A DNA stretch of 64,000 nt from Sialis fuliginosa (GCA_961205875.1 OY540817.1:5553001-5617000); one strand, 5' to 3'. Counted from the first letter of the stretch, positions 1 through 12,029 are shown. Made by a program: numbers and translations. The notes: generated from the letters alone by a model not told the origin.

Positions 1-85
1 ATCAACAAATATTTCTAATTTAGTACATTTAATTAAACATGTGTCCAACACTGGAGTATTGTCCAAGACTGGTGTCAGTACCTTA
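1..85. repeat. Right end of a TIR element (GGTACTGG family), cut by window edge
   Basis: The segment ends in CTGGTGTCAGTACCTTA, nearly the inverse complement of the left end of the copies at 9757 and 21656 (AAGGTACTGGCACCAG). It also contains the AAATATTTCTAATTTAGTAC stretch found near the right end of those copies. It is therefore a truncated third copy of the same non-coding family. Superfamily is unresolved because no unambiguous target duplication can be read. Confidence 0.65.
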
Positions 86-93
86 GTTAATAA

Positions 94-911
94 TCATAAA
101 TATATATAAAGCTGAACGTCTCTCTGTCTGTCTGTCTGTCTGTCCGTTAGTGCGCTTATCACTCGAGAACCACTTATCCGATTTACGTGGTTTCTTTTTT
201 AATTCATAGGTACATTCTCTGTTACGTTAGGTATCATAACAACTAAGCAGGGACGATAATAGTAAATCAAGTCGGAAAAAATTTTGCCGTCGGCGCGCTG
301 TTTTGTAATACGCTGCCTAAACCGTTCAATATTGAACAAAATAATGTATTAAAGAATTGTGTAGAATCAAAATATCTACCACTATATATCTAACTTTTGT
401 ATTTAAGCCACAATGACTGCTTTTATGTTACAAAGAAAATTAAACATATTTGGGTTCTGTTTACGTGGACTTATGACCTGCAAAACATCAATCCTTATCG
501 AAATAAATGATTTCATCGTCATAAGTACTTAATGTAGATATAATTTGCCCTTTACAGAATCCAATTTGGTCTTTTGGTTTAGGAAATAACGTGAAATATA
601 CATACAATAACATATTATTCGCGGCAATTCGCGCGAACTATGATGAAGTGTTGCGGGGAGAGGGAAGATTCTGCGCTCGACCGGCAGTTGTTATTTTGTT
701 TTTAACTATTAACTTTTAAATTTAAACAGAACAAAAAATATTTGTAATTTTTGTTCTGATTTGTTTTTTTTTTTTTAGGTAAGTTAGGTTTTGATTAGTT
801 ATTATTACGATAATAATTAATCGTGTTTGTATTCAATTCAACTATATTTTTCAAAAATCCTAAACAAAAATTCCGTAGTCCAAGCGGGCGAAGCCGCGTG
901 GGTCCAGCTAG
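94..911 (+). mobile_element. Helitron-like non-autonomous element, copy 1
   Basis: The copy starts TC followed by TATATATAAAGC and a (TCTG)n run. It ends GGGTCCAGCTAG followed by T, which matches the Helitron pattern of TC at the 5' end, CTRR at the 3' end and insertion at AT. It is 818 bp and has no coding capacity. It aligns along its length, in opposite orientation, with the copies at 18237-19044 and 28677-29576. Confidence 0.7.
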
Positions 912-3068
912 TATTTAATAAAACTAGGTAAAAATACGAATATATTTCTATAAATTTACAATATTTGAATTGAATTGAATAAAATTTGAATCGGCTAATT
1001 GTATAAGTGTTGCATTAAATAAAATCAGAATGTTAAGGACAAACATTTCATTAGGATCGGTTGAACAAAACAGTGGCGAGACTCCGGGAGCGTTCCGGTG
1101 TACGGCCATGGCGGCGGTGGAGGCGGGGTAGAGTAAGATATCCCCTAGCACTTTCTTATGGGCACCACTCGCCTATCGATCCCGGTACGTGCCCTGTCTT
1201 AGACCTATACACCTACTGCTACCCACTTGCGGTCGGATTAAGAGTCTATCGGTGAAAATGCTTTGCCTTGATACATGATTAACTTGATTGTTTTGGTTTA
1301 AATAAAAATGTTTGCAAGTACCTATGTATATCTCAAGGATGAGAATAAATGTGTACTTGCTGTAAAAAGGATTCCATAAATAAAATAATTATTAAAATTG
1401 TTTATTTATTTTATAATTTTGCATTACTTTAATTAATATACATAAAATTGAAATAAAGAAATAAAGAAATTCTCTCGCCGCCTCTATCTATGCATGATTT
1501 TCTCAGTAATTACTGAACAGATTTTATTCAGGTTTTCACTAATATAATGGACAGATTGCTTCTCGAGGCAGGTTCAGGTGTTATATAATTTGTGGATATT
1601 TTGTGTAAAGTCGGGAAAAAAACAACCGTCAGAGAGGTATATTCGCGTAAATAGTCAGCGATGTGAGAAAACAATGTTTCTTAGGTTTATTACAGATTAA
1701 ATTTATATCATCAGTTGACATGAAATGCACTAGTTTAGTACCTAAGTAATTAGTATTGCATTTTAGCGAAAAATTTGTAAGAAAATATAATGCAAGAAAA
1801 AATGCCCGGACCGAAAAATAAGTTCCTAGTTTTTTGCTTATAACTTTTAATAGTACACATTTTTGAAAAAGACACCAAAATCAAATCCAACCCTTATAGT
1901 AATTGATAAAAAAATAAACATGTACTAAATATCAAAACTAGCAGTAAAATTGTTGACATTCATGAATGTACTGCAGTATTGACAGTAGATTAAAAAGACA
2001 TACTACATTAGACTTAGTGAATAGATTTAATTAGATACGTAGTCTTAACTAATATTATTATATATGAGTATACTTGCAATTAATTTAGTTAAGTAACTAT
2101 AGGAGAGCATTGTTACTGAACAATACTCTCACATGCCTTCACTCTTTAACATGCAATATACTGAATGTCTTTAAAAGAAGACAGATTGCAAATAACATGG
2201 ACGTTGAAAAAATATATATATATCAAATCAATAGGTTTTAACTTTTATTGAAAAAAAATTTCAGAAGATTTTTTTTACTTTCAATTAAGTATTCTTGGTT
2301 TCTAGGTATAAGTTCTCGATATCTGTGTAAAAATTCTAATAAGATAAATTTCGAATGCAATATATAAATTATGAATCCTTGCGCTTGAAGAAAAGTGCAT
2401 CGCGATGGGGTAGACGCCCGCTTTCTCCCCCCAGGAGTAGGTGGACACGCCCGGTTTCTCTCAGAACCGCGGCCGACTGAAGCTGTGCTCAATGATCACA
2501 GACAACGCGAAATTGCTGCATAAAGTTAACTCACGTAAATACGCGTCTATTTTTATTTTTAAGTGTTCTTGTATTTAATTTGATTTTTTTTATGCATAAA
2601 ATATTTAATAGGTTTTTTATTACATATATTCCTAAATTTGTGTGTTCGCCACATGATTTTTTTACACATTATTATACTTCTATCCATGAAGGAAAGAGCT
2701 TAAAGTCTATTTGGCAAATATTTTATTCAAAATATTTTTTTCTAGTACGCATTTCAAAAATTATTAGAATAAATTCAATTTTTTTAATAATATACATCCA
2801 TTTCCGGTTAAGTACTGTTTCTTTTTAATATAAGATTCTCATCTGTATTAATCTTATACCGACCGATAGACAGACACACAGACGTAATTGAGATAGTGGT
2901 TGTATTCAATTCATAAAATTAAAAGAATCAGTTACAGAATTTAAAAAAAAATGTTTTAATTACACTTATAATTCTATTTATTTTAAAATGCCAAACATTT
3001 TTTGGTAAAAAATACTGCAGTGTCCACGCATAAAAAATATACTTAAAGTTAGAGAAAATATTGTTTAA
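912..3068. other. Non-coding DNA, no gene recognised
   Basis: AT-rich sequence. A CG-richer patch at about 1060-1260 is followed by AATAAA-type signals near 1300; it could be the tail of a degraded retroposon, but no conserved protein motif is visible. A second patch lies at 2395-2490. Positions 1480-1690 resemble 17100-17310 (a shared stretch with ATTTTCTCAGT and ACTGAAC), a dispersed repeat of unknown class. Everything else looks unconstrained. Confidence 0.5.
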
Positions 3069-3201
3069 TACCGCGTTTAGACCAAAGAAATCAAAACAGC
3101 AACACGGTGTTTGAAAACACATCGTATTCGGGTATTATTGCACATTTGTCAAAAAGACACGATGTTGCTGTTTTGTTTTTTTCGGTCTAAACACGGCATT
3201 A
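3069..3201. mobile_element. Short MITE, copy 1 (GTTTAGACC termini)
   Basis: Inverted termini: ACCGCGTTTAGACCAAAGAA on the left and TTTTCGGTCTAAACACGGC on the right. Both are followed inward by matching AAACAGCAACA / TGTTGCTGTTT blocks. A relative lies at 24887-25004. There is no coding capacity. Confidence 0.65.
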
Positions 3202-3669
3202 GACAGACAATTTATTGTTTTCCTCCGACAATATTGTTTTAAATGGACCTGCATTTATTTATAGTTCTTGTTCATTCTTTGAATAGAAATTACCTTAATT
3301 CCAGTAACAAATATTACATCAACACTTCGCTTGGCTAAACAATCAAAGTTAATAATATTAACAATAGAATTAATTGAGTCATAACATTTCATAAAGACCC
3401 TACAGTAAACTAAATCACTTTTACACTGCCGTATGTTAACTTTGTTGATGTGAAAAGACCCATTGAACTATCAATAATTTCATAACAAATGATCGAGTAA
3501 CCTTTTGAGAATTATTCGTAGCTAACTTGATCAATTGTTGACAAAATATTCACTCTAATATGTCATTGTTCCTTATAAATATACAGGATGAATTAGAAAT
3601 ATCACCTCCAAACATACTGATAAATTTTGAATTAGTCAATAGTTTTTTGTTTTAACTTTAATACCTAAT

Positions 3670-4212
3670 ACCTAAGTGCTTCCTCGTGCTAAAAACAATT
3701 GAAATAAAAACCGATAAAGTGTTCAGATAAATTGCCTGGCATTGGTTCACCATTTAATTTTTATACAATGTTACTAAAATATATATTTTTAATTTTTTTC
3801 CAATTTCAATCTAAATCTAAATTTTTGCAATCGTCAAAATGACATTTAATATGTCAAAGTAAATATCAATTTAAAAAACAAAACAAGATTTTTTTAAACA
3901 AATTGAGATAAATCTTAGAAAGTAAGTATTTTACAACAAATGTTGTAGATCTATATTATACGAAACTGAAAGATTCTATAAAATTTTCACGTAACATAAT
4001 TTTGAAATGAAGCCGTCCTCTAGCCAGACCCAACCAACCAAACAAGTTTCATTAATATCGGTTCAGTAGTTCATGAGTTATACGTGTGATAAAGATTCAG
4101 GGGACAGACAGACATGAAAGTGTTTTTCTTGACCTGAAACGGAAAAATTAATTTAAAATTTAAATTTAAAAACGATCACAAAGCTTCTCGTATCTTCGAA
4201 ATTGCGAAGCAA
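3670..4212 (-). repeat. Hairpin-ended dispersed repeat, copy 1
   Basis: One end carries GTGCTTCCTCGTGCTAAA; the other carries CTTCTCGTATCTTCGAAAT, a quasi-palindrome. Between them lie the CATTTAATTTTTATACAATG block, a short run of the 20-bp ATGTCATTTTGAC-type unit and a GTTTCATTAATATCGGTTCA block, all shared with copies at 5127, 26266, 57390, 59567 and 61601. Non-coding, unclassified. Confidence 0.6.
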
Positions 4213-4790
4213 AATATTATTATTATTTTATCTAGGATGTTAAAAACAAGACACTATTGGCTAATTTTAAAAATATCAGTTAGTTTCGAGGCAGAATTTC
4301 AAAATGCAATAACTTTTTGATAGTAAATAAATATAGTTGATTCAAACAAAAATGTCTTAATATATGTTTAATAGACCATTTTTATCAGATATTCAACAGT
4401 TCAATAAATAATAAATTGTTGAACGGATTGAATCGAAGCCGCGTCAACATAGGGGTTCGAACCAATGGCATGGAAGTAATAATACGGCATCTGTGCTGTT
4501 TGCCACCAACTGCCACCTAGCGGCTACTTTGTGCATTATCAGAATGACATATGTATATGTCTCAATTCTCGATCGTGTTGCGAAAAGAATTACTGAAATC
4601 ATCCTGGGTAATAGTGGCCAGAAAATTCAGCAATTTTAAATTAACCTCGAAACATATTTCGTGTTATTCAATTTTGTTAAAATGAAAGTTACGAAGATAA
4701 GGTTTACAGAATATCCTCTCCTTCCCCTCCTCATGGGTATAGTCTCTAAAAAATGCAATTAATAATATGTTTCTTCTTTTTAACCGATTT

Positions 4791-5040
4791 CAAAAAAGAG
4801 GTGGTTCTTGATTATATTTTTTATGTAAGTTTGGGTATACCCCCGACAAATATACATCGATTTGGACGATTATTTTCTATTTGAAAGAGTATACTCTTGA
4901 GATGGCCCCATATAAATTTTTTTTATTTCAAAAATACACCGCACTCGAAAGGAAAAAATAAAAAAACTTTTCAAGAAAAAAATAAAACCAAATTCAAAAA
5001 AGTATTCAATAATTAAATTTAGCAGTTTTTGAAGTCGGTA
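4791..5040. mobile_element. MITE with AACCGAYTTCAAAAA termini
   Basis: The left end reads TAACCGATTTCAAAAAAGAG and the right end TTTTTGAAGTCGGTA, forming an inverted pair. The same termini bound the foldback element at 28407-30081. There is no ORF. Elements with this end sequence are common in insect genomes in my recollection, but I cannot assign the superfamily. Confidence 0.55.
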
Positions 5041-5126
5041 CCAAACCAATAAAAAACTTTTTAATAAAAAAAATATAAAAAATTTTAATTATTATATAGG
5101 TAATTTTTGGTATTTTTAGTTATTTT

Positions 5127-5875
5127 TGCTTCCTCGCAATATCGAAGATACGAGAAGCTATGTGATCGTTTCAGATTGAGACAAAAAAAAAAGTTCTCCA
5201 ATTTTAAAATTTTAAATTGATTTATCCGTTTCACGTCAAGGCAACCACTTTTCGTTCCGTGTCTGTCTGTCTGTCCGTCCGTCCGTCCGTCCGTCCGTCC
5301 GTCTGTCCCCTGAATCCTTGTCACACGCATAACTCATGAACCACTGAACCGATATTATTGAAACTTGGTCGGATGGTTGGGTTTGGTTTGAGGACGCTCC
5401 CATTTCAAAATCATCAAAATCGTGTGTAAGGGGGAGGGGTGACACCCCAAAATATTTCTTTTTTCAAGATATCTCAAGAACGACACATGTTACGAGAAAA
5501 TTTTATAGAATATTTTTTGTAGAGCATTAAATAAAGTTCGAGTTTTGTTTTTCTAAATTGATATTTGATTGGATATATTAAATGTCATTTTGACGTTTTA
5601 AATGTCATTTTGGCGTTTTAAATGTCACTTTGACGTTTTAAATGTCATTTTGACATTTGCATAAATTTAGATTTAGATTGAAATTGTCAAAAAATTAAAA
5701 ATATATGAAAAAATATTCAGGTGCGTTTTAATAAAAATTTCGAACTAAGATTTTTTAGTAAAATTTGTATAAAAATTAAATGGTTAACCAATGCCAGGTA
5801 ATTTATCTGAACACTATCGGTTTTAGTGAATTTAGCACGTGGAAGCACTGTGCATTTAATTGGCAGATGTTGTTT
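5127..5875 (+). repeat. Hairpin-ended dispersed repeat, copy 2 (longest single copy)
   Basis: Starts GCTTCCTCGCAATATCGAAG and continues into ATACGAGAAGC, a 31-bp quasi-palindrome. A (GTCC)n/(GTCT)n tract at about 5260-5306 follows, then a TGAACCGATATTATTGAAAC block, a GGGGAGGGGTGACACCCC palindromic block, four units of a 20-bp tandem repeat at about 5580-5660, and an end near the GTGGAAGCACTGTGC block. No coding capacity. Boundaries are approximate. Confidence 0.65.
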
Positions 5876-6054
5876 AAATCGGTTTTATTTTTTTCTTAAA
5901 AAGTTTATTTTATTAAATAATTACCAATCAATTTGTACGCCAACTTCACACGAATAAATTCTATGCATTAAGTACATTACAACGAATCATCATTATTAGC
6001 TCTGTCAAAATCAAAATATTCTCTAGCGAATAAGTAAATCTAATTCCCATGCAC

Positions 6055-6290
6055 GCATTAATTTTGAAACCACCATCATGTGTAGGCCCGCCCGTCCCCG
6101 GAACACGCAAGTTCATACATATTCCGGGACGCCTAAGTGCTCTTCGTGAGTCCGGGCAGAGTTATGAGTGGTGACAGCTTGAATTCAGTTATCTTCCATG
6201 TGTGGGGGACTCAATGAGTACACGTATATACTGTAAGCTGTAACGCACTCACGAACTTAAGTGTGTTAGTGCGTACATATATCTAAAGAA
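6055..6290. other. CG-richer unique patch, possible regulatory DNA
   Basis: Relative to the AT-rich flanks this interval is noticeably richer in G and C and has no similarity to the repeats seen elsewhere in the window. No open frame with splice sites is convincing. It lies in what is inferred to be the upstream Pax2/5/8 intron. Regulatory function is only a guess. Confidence 0.25.
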
Positions 6291-6375
6291 TGCATAAATG
6301 ATTATATGTATATTTTTTATGTGTACTGTGATAAAAATATGGTAAAATAGTATGTAAAATAGAATATTGTAGAAC

Positions 6376-6536
6376 ATAGGTGTCTAACCTTTTGAACCTT
6401 CTAGGCTGCATAGCATAAACCCAATTTACTAAGGGCCGCAAAAATAAAAATCAAATACCTTTTTTCTTTTCTTTTTTAATTATCCGATAAGGGCCGCACC
6501 AAAGATACTCGCAGGCCGCGGGTTGGACAAGCTTGT
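6376..6536. mobile_element. hAT-like MITE, degraded
   Basis: Perfect 8-bp direct repeats TGTAGAAC at 6368-6375 and 6537-6544 flank the element. Its ends, ATAGGTGTCTAACC and GGTTGGACAAGC, are imperfect inverse complements. Internally AGGGCCGCA recurs twice. 161 bp, no coding. Confidence 0.65.
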
Positions 6537-6679
6537 TGTAGAACACAAGCTTTTAGGCTTCTGGGTATAAGTCACGTCGATTTAGTGATTCTATCGGCCA
6601 ACATTTCGTCTCACATTGCAGTGGGGAATATTCATAAATTCTTGATGAGGTATGTATATCTTACGAATTGACCGAAAAT

Positions 6680-7015
6680 AGAAATTTAAATAAATTTTGA
6701 TAACTTCTACGGGGTGTGATAAATTTGTTTGGTCAAATCTAATGGAATAGCTTTTGTAGATCTGGTTTATCTTCAATTTGCTTCTTTTTTTGTTTTGTTG
6801 TACGACCAAAGAAAAAAACTACATTTAAAAATTTGAACATAATAAAATTCCATTTTTGTAAAGCTGAAACTATTTTCTTCATAACTCGGTCAAAAATGAT
6901 CGTACAAAAATACAAAAAAAGCACATTGAAAAAAAATATCTAATCTACAAGAGTCATTCTTTATATTTGATCAAAAAAATTTTATGACTCAAGGAGGCTT
7001 CCAAAATAATACAAA
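6680..7015. repeat. Imperfect palindromic repeat (arms about 150 bp)
   Basis: The left arm contains TTTTGTTGTACGACCAAAG and GTAGATCTGG. The right arm holds their inverse complements around TCAAAAATGATCGTACAAAA and AATCTACAAGAG. The same family occurs at 13290-14000 (with a tandemly repeated arm) and 34390-34720. No coding capacity, superfamily unknown. Confidence 0.6.
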
Positions 7016-7200
7016 TTTTCTATTTTTTATATCATAATCGTAAAACAATGAAAAAACGCCAAAAGATAACTTATAGTTAGTTATAGTTCCATTTATAATA
7101 AAACTAGTTTTAACCCTTCATCCCTGAACCTTGAAATATAGTAGCATAAAATTTAAGCTAATTTTCAAAAGATTTTGTAAATATAACCGAACAAAATCAT

Positions 7201-7400
7201 TAATCCATACTAATATTATAAATGCGAAAATAACTCTGTCTATTACCTTTTCACGGCTAATCCACTGAACCAATTTTGATAAAATTTGGAAAGGAAATAG
7301 CTTGAATCCTGAAGAAAGACATAGGCTACTTTGGATCCCTAAAAATTGATTAGATAAAAAAAATACAAATTCCAAACGGGCAACATCTTTGTTTAACAAT
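7201..7400 (+). mobile_element. Short Helitron-like repeat, decayed copy
   Basis: Begins TCCATACTAATATTATAAAT and contains ACCTTTTCACGGCTAA, CACTGAACCAATTTTGAT and CCTGAAGAAAGACATAGGCT in the order seen in the copies at 9224, 53945 and 57162. The expected CTAGT tail is decayed here. Such short elements, with a TC start and CTAG tail, resemble insect non-autonomous Helitrons. Confidence 0.55.
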
Positions 7401-7559
7401 CAATATTAATTTCGGCACAGTTAATCCTGTACCCCTAATTTATTAACATATTTAGAATAAATAAAATACGATTAAAACAAAATTCAGCAATCAAAGAAAA
7501 TTCGCTTATGTTTTTTTTATGATTGTTTATTTTCTGGTACATAATAGACAACTTTATAG

Positions 7560-8040
7560 ATTTTTAACACCCCTAATCATCTAAATGTGAATCCATAAAA
7601 CCACCCCCACCTCACACACACCCACCAACAATCAAACAAACACACACATACATTCAAACGACATCTATTGCGGTAAAATTATTTTACAACATTGTGCAGT
7701 TCAAACACTAAGTGCTATAGCACAGAACCATCCGACCAGATGAAGCTTCGCCATTCCGACACAGCGACGGTATCGAGTGAGTAGCTGGGCTGCCGAGCTT
7801 TCTCTAGCCATATTAGCAAAGCACAAAGCTGTAATCCAATTTGCAACGAGCTTTATTAGTTTCTGCCTCGCCAAAGCTCTCTACGGTCGAAGCTGGTTGG
7901 CTGGAAATATTCAACGGCGGGCGCGGAACATGCGGTAGAGTTATGATTATGTGCGGTTAATAATGGATTTGGTTGTGTCTGTGTCTGTGTGTATGTCTGT
8001 GTCAGCTTTAACAGCTTGTGTTTGCTTGTTTTCATATGCA
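7560..8040. promoter_or_regulatory. Candidate intronic enhancer with Runx-type cores
   Basis: A unique, CG-richer stretch inside the presumed Pax2/5/8 intron. It contains three TGCGGT cores (7669, 7931, 7952), the last extending to TGCGGTT, the inverse complement of AACCGCA, which fits the Runx/Lozenge consensus RACCRCA. GGAA/GGAT ETS-type cores occur nearby. Drosophila D-Pax2 is a known Lozenge, ETS and Su(H) target through an intronic eye enhancer; I see no good Su(H) site here, so homology is not claimed. Confidence 0.3.
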
Positions 8041-8338
8041 CTATTTTCTGAATGCTGCAGTAATTTTCAGTACATCATGTAAATTGTATTTTTATTTTAT
8101 TTTTAATACTCAGATTTACGTTTTAGTGAGAATAAATGAATATTGTTACTTTGTTTTTTACTGAAAGTGAGGGGGGGTCTGAAAAAAAACTGTTACGTTG
8201 AAATATAATTTTTTGGGGAGGAGGGGGAGATTAAAACCCTTTATCTATTAAAGAGAAAAGTGACTATTCATTTTTATCTTTCGCTATCTATACAAAAAAA
8301 AATGTTTTTGACTCAATTCTGCTAACGGTGGTAATAAC

Positions 8339-8629
8339 TAGAGATTGGAAAAATAGTTGTTATTTTCAATGAAATAGTTACTAGTTGAATTTTTTTTCGG
8401 AAAATAGTTGGTAAATTGTTTTTTTTTACGATTTAATAGTAATTAGTGCAAACGAAGCAGTAAAAAGTGTCGCAAATAGTTTTAAAATAGTTAGAAACGT
8501 AGTTGCAAATAGTTGATTTCAAATTATATTCAATCAAACCAGTTTTCTGAAAACGGTGGAGATATGTAATAAAAATTACAATAAATGCATTTTCACGCAA
8601 TAGTTGAAAAACTATTTTTTCAATCTCTA
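8339..8629. mobile_element. hAT-like MITE (TAGAGATTGG family), copy 1
   Basis: A perfect 8-bp target duplication GTAATAAC (8331-8338 and 8630-8637) flanks TAGAGATTGGAAAAATAGTT on the left and its near-inverse AAACTATTTTTTCAATCTCTA on the right (quoted separately). 291 bp, built of repeated AATAGTT-type words, no coding. An opposite-orientation copy is at 14758-15049. Confidence 0.8.
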
Positions 8630-9223
8630 GTAATAACAAGTGTACTGAAGGTACACAGCAAATTTGAAGTCAATCGGTTCAGTAGATCTTGTGATATTAT
8701 GGCAACCATTTTCAGTTTTCAGTTTCGAGAAAAACGCGTTCAAAGTTTATTCAATGCTACGCATCATCTTCAAATCGCTGTAACTCTGTCAGTTTTTGGA
8801 ATTGAGGTATAGGGTTTTGAACACATATTTTTGAAACCCTGTTTATTGATAAAGTGCAAAAAAAATTTGATATTTTCACATTTTTAGAATACCCTCTTAA
8901 TAAGCGAAAACTATTACTTGTACGAAAAAAGTTGTAAGATCTTTATTGTAGGTAATTCTCTAAAATTTATATTTGATAATAACTATTTTAGTCATAGAAC
9001 CAATAGATACAGAGATATTTACTTAAAATTAATTGTTAGCACCTTTTGTGGGCTGTAAAAAAGTATGCTCGCATGGGATTGTTGGGGACTTTTGGTACCT
9101 TATTTATAAAGATAAAATGAAGGTGTATACAAAAATTCAGCTCCTTGCGAATTTTTCCCTAGACACATCTATTTTTCGTCTAAATGTACTGGTCTAGAAA
9201 ATTATGACTTATGTATATAATTC

Positions 9224-9405
9224 TTAATAAATGCGAAAGTCACTATGTCTGTTTGTAATCTTTTCACGGCTAAATTACTGAACCGATCTTGATGAAATTT
9301 GACCGTTAGATAGATTGCATCCTGAGGAAAGACATAGACTACTGGTTAATGGTTAATGGTTAGATAAAAAAAAACACAAATTCCACGAAGTCGCAGCTAA
9401 CAGCT
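9224..9405 (+). mobile_element. Short Helitron-like repeat with CTAGT tail
   Basis: Contains AAATGCGAAAGTCACTATG, TTTTCACGGCTAAA, GAACCGATCTTGATGAAATT and CATCCTGAGGAAAGACATAG, then GAAGTCGCAGCTAACAGCTAGT. The tail gives the Helitron CTAG followed by T. Non-coding. Confidence 0.6.
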
Positions 9406-9756
9406 AGTATATTATAACATAAATAAAAACTATTATGTAACCAAATTATGCAGTGGAAAATGTGCAACCCTTGGATTTATTTGTAAAAATTCTCTTTTGT
9501 GAATACACTTGGGGTTGAGGTGGAAAATTAAGTGTTTTAGAGTTTTGTTTGATATGATATTTATTTCTAACTCAATTCCCTGCGCTTGCGGTTGAAATAA
9601 TGGATCTATATATTAAAAAATCCCCTGAGATATTATTACTTTCATCTAGGTAATCAATTTTGCGGTCTCTTTTATATTTGTTTTAATTTTAATGTTTGCA
9701 ATTCTATCAAACGTAATTATCAATAATACAAGACAATAAATTTAACAATCTTAATA

Positions 9757-10245
9757 TAAGGTACTGGCACCAGACTTGGACGCTTTAACAGCAATGTATA
9801 CTGTTTTTTGGAATTGATGGGTTTCTTTTTTGTAATTCTCATGAACTCAGGCTACTAATAAATCGAGTACCTTTTTATTAAATCAATTTAATTACCGAAG
9901 TCCGCAAATATAGTTTTTTTTTTTTTGTTGTTAATAATAGTGTTTTATTTTGTTCATATTTTTTTCCAGTAATGATTAAAGTAAAACCAGCAATGGGCAC
10001 CTAATGATGGACACTTGCTAATGATTATAAAATGATAAAACAAAAGTTATAAAATAAAAAAATAAATACATAGATTACACTAATAATTAATTTAAATGTC
10101 CACAATTTTGAAACCTATTGTCTTTAAATTAAGCTATTTTACAGTTAAGTATCTGTAGATTATGATTCAGTAATGGCAGTAATCAAATATCAACAAATAT
10201 TTCTAATTTAGTACATTTACAAGTGTCCAACACTGGTGTAATATC
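9757..10245. mobile_element. GGTACTGG-family TIR element, right end incomplete
   Basis: Left end AAGGTACTGGCACCAGACTT matches 21656. The interior shares CATGAACT, AAGTAAAACCAG, GGGCACCTA and CAGTAATGGCAGTA blocks with 21656-22280, and the copy stops near CAAGTGTCCAACACTGGTG without the full right terminus. Compared with the copy at 21656 it lacks the internal block at about 22046-22136. Confidence 0.6.
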
Positions 10246-11106
10246 CAAATTTATTGAAAAAATGTAATCATGTTATAAAAAATATGTTATTCGATTATAA
10301 ATAAATTAAAAAATGATAGGGAAATAAATGATCGATAGAACGTATTTTTTCAAGCTGTTAACATTTACACTTCGTTGATAAGAACCACTGTTTAATTGTT
10401 ATGTTAACAGAGGTTCCTGTTTTATCGGCAGTCAATTCTAACAACTGTTACAACCAGTGTTATCTGCCTAATGTTGAGAGTCGAACACGTTTCTCTTGAA
10501 TTATTAATTAATTTTTTTATTTGTTCAGTGATTGACATTGGACTATCTCGAAATAATATTTTATTAGTACCTATTTTAGCAAAATCACTATCGTATTTTA
10601 CAAATATAATTATTTTATATAAGATTTTTCCAAAAAATTTTTTTTCGACGACTTAAGCAATGGTTTTTGTGCGACCTTGATTATTTTTAGGGTTCCGTAG
10701 AAAACTACTAATCCTTACGGTTTCGGTCTGTCCGTATATCCGTTTGTCTGTCTGTCTGTATGTCACAGCCCACCCATTTATTTATTTATATATCTATTAA
10801 AATGTAGATTGATGACCCAAAAACAGAACTGATGAGATTTTTGAAAAAATATTTGTTTTCCACTTACCCCATTGACAGGATATGCAACAAAAAATATTTA
10901 ACACCTTTTGATTTTAACCCTTCAATCACGAAATATTTGTTTTCAAAATCGTCATCAGAGCGTCCCTCCCCCCTCTAATTTCTCAACTTTCGATGCAAAA
11001 AATCTTATTTATGAAAAAAATTTGTAAGAACTATTTTTTTATAAATCATCACACGAACACATTTATAGAAATTACATCTTGCGTCAATATGAAATAGCTC
11101 TTGATA
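10246..11106. other. Non-coding DNA, no gene recognised
   Basis: AT-rich. It includes a GTCTGTCTGTCTGTATGTC microsatellite near 10745, typical of the heads of dispersed repeats in this window. Open frames here are short and AT-driven. No gene or further element can be supported. Confidence 0.5.
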
Positions 11107-11271
11107 CAGTGGCGTAGTAACGGAGGGGGGGGGGCGAACCCCCCCCCCACCGAAATATTCTGTGTTTTAAAAAAACATATGTTTTGAGAAAACATCAGTT
11201 CAAAATACCTTCAAAAAAATTAACTCATATGTATTTAACCCAACCCAAAAATTTTTCTCACTACGCCACTG
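11107..11271. mobile_element. hAT-like MITE (CAGTGGCGTAG family), short copy
   Basis: Terminal inverted repeats CAGTGGCGTAG and CTACGCCACTG are flanked by a perfect 8-bp duplication TCTTGATA (11099-11106 and 11272-11279). The interior has adjoining G and C runs. 165 bp, no coding. The same family is at 40397-40751, and a lone right end is near 59105. Confidence 0.85.
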
Positions 11272-12029
11272 TCTTGATACGTTTTTTCAAGTAGAGAATG
11301 TTAGTGAAAATGGCTACTACTACTACTATTTTATTAAATTGTACAAGTTATAGGTAAACATTTAAAGGTCATATTAAAAAAATCAGTTATGAAAAATTTC
11401 CTAGTTAAATTCTATATGTATTAGTTTTATACAAACTTTAGCCAATCTATTAAATCTTCATCAAAGGTTGAGATGTACAGAATGTACATACAACATACAT
11501 ACACACACACGTAAAAATACATAAATCTTATGTACCCTCTCAAAATCACAAACAACTATAACAATAATAAACTATTATACATACAATACTCATGACACTT
11601 GAATACGCGAAAATATTTTTGCCACAATGATGAAAGAGAGTGTGCCCCTCTCTGTCTATATATCATATTCGTTAATAGCCCCATCCCTGTTCAGGCAGAA
11701 GCAGCTGGTCGTATCATTGTCCTATACAAGTTGACAATAGCCAACTAGAATGAGTTAGGTTCGGTTACAATAGCTCTCCACGTATTTCCAGTGTCTATTA
11801 AATTGGACTTAAAGGTAGCAGAAGTTTAGTTCATTAAATGGCCGTACGTGATATACTGGCGCTCGCTCCACGGGGTGTTGTTGAATTGTTGACGAAACGT
11901 CGGATGTTAACAGAAATGATTTTGAATGATTGGGAATTATATATTTTTGTTAAAGTCTTTAAAATTTATATGCCATGTGCAAACATTTTTAAGAAATCGC
12001 ATTTGATTGTATCTCTGTTTAAATAAATG
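11272..12029. other. Non-coding DNA with a unique patch at 11690-11900
   Basis: Mostly AT-rich. The 11690-11900 patch is more balanced in base composition and not repeated elsewhere in the window; it may be constrained intron sequence, but no motif decides it. No gene recognised. Confidence 0.4.

Noticed and set aside
1061-1255. CG-rich 64-codon frame possibly coding
   Set aside because: No recognisable motif, no in-phase splice partners, and AT-rich flanks; could equally be a retroposon tail.
5085-5445. Open frames with RTDGRTDGRTD repeats
   Set aside because: Translation of a (GTCC)n microsatellite inside a dispersed repeat; recurs in the other copies and is not a protein gene.
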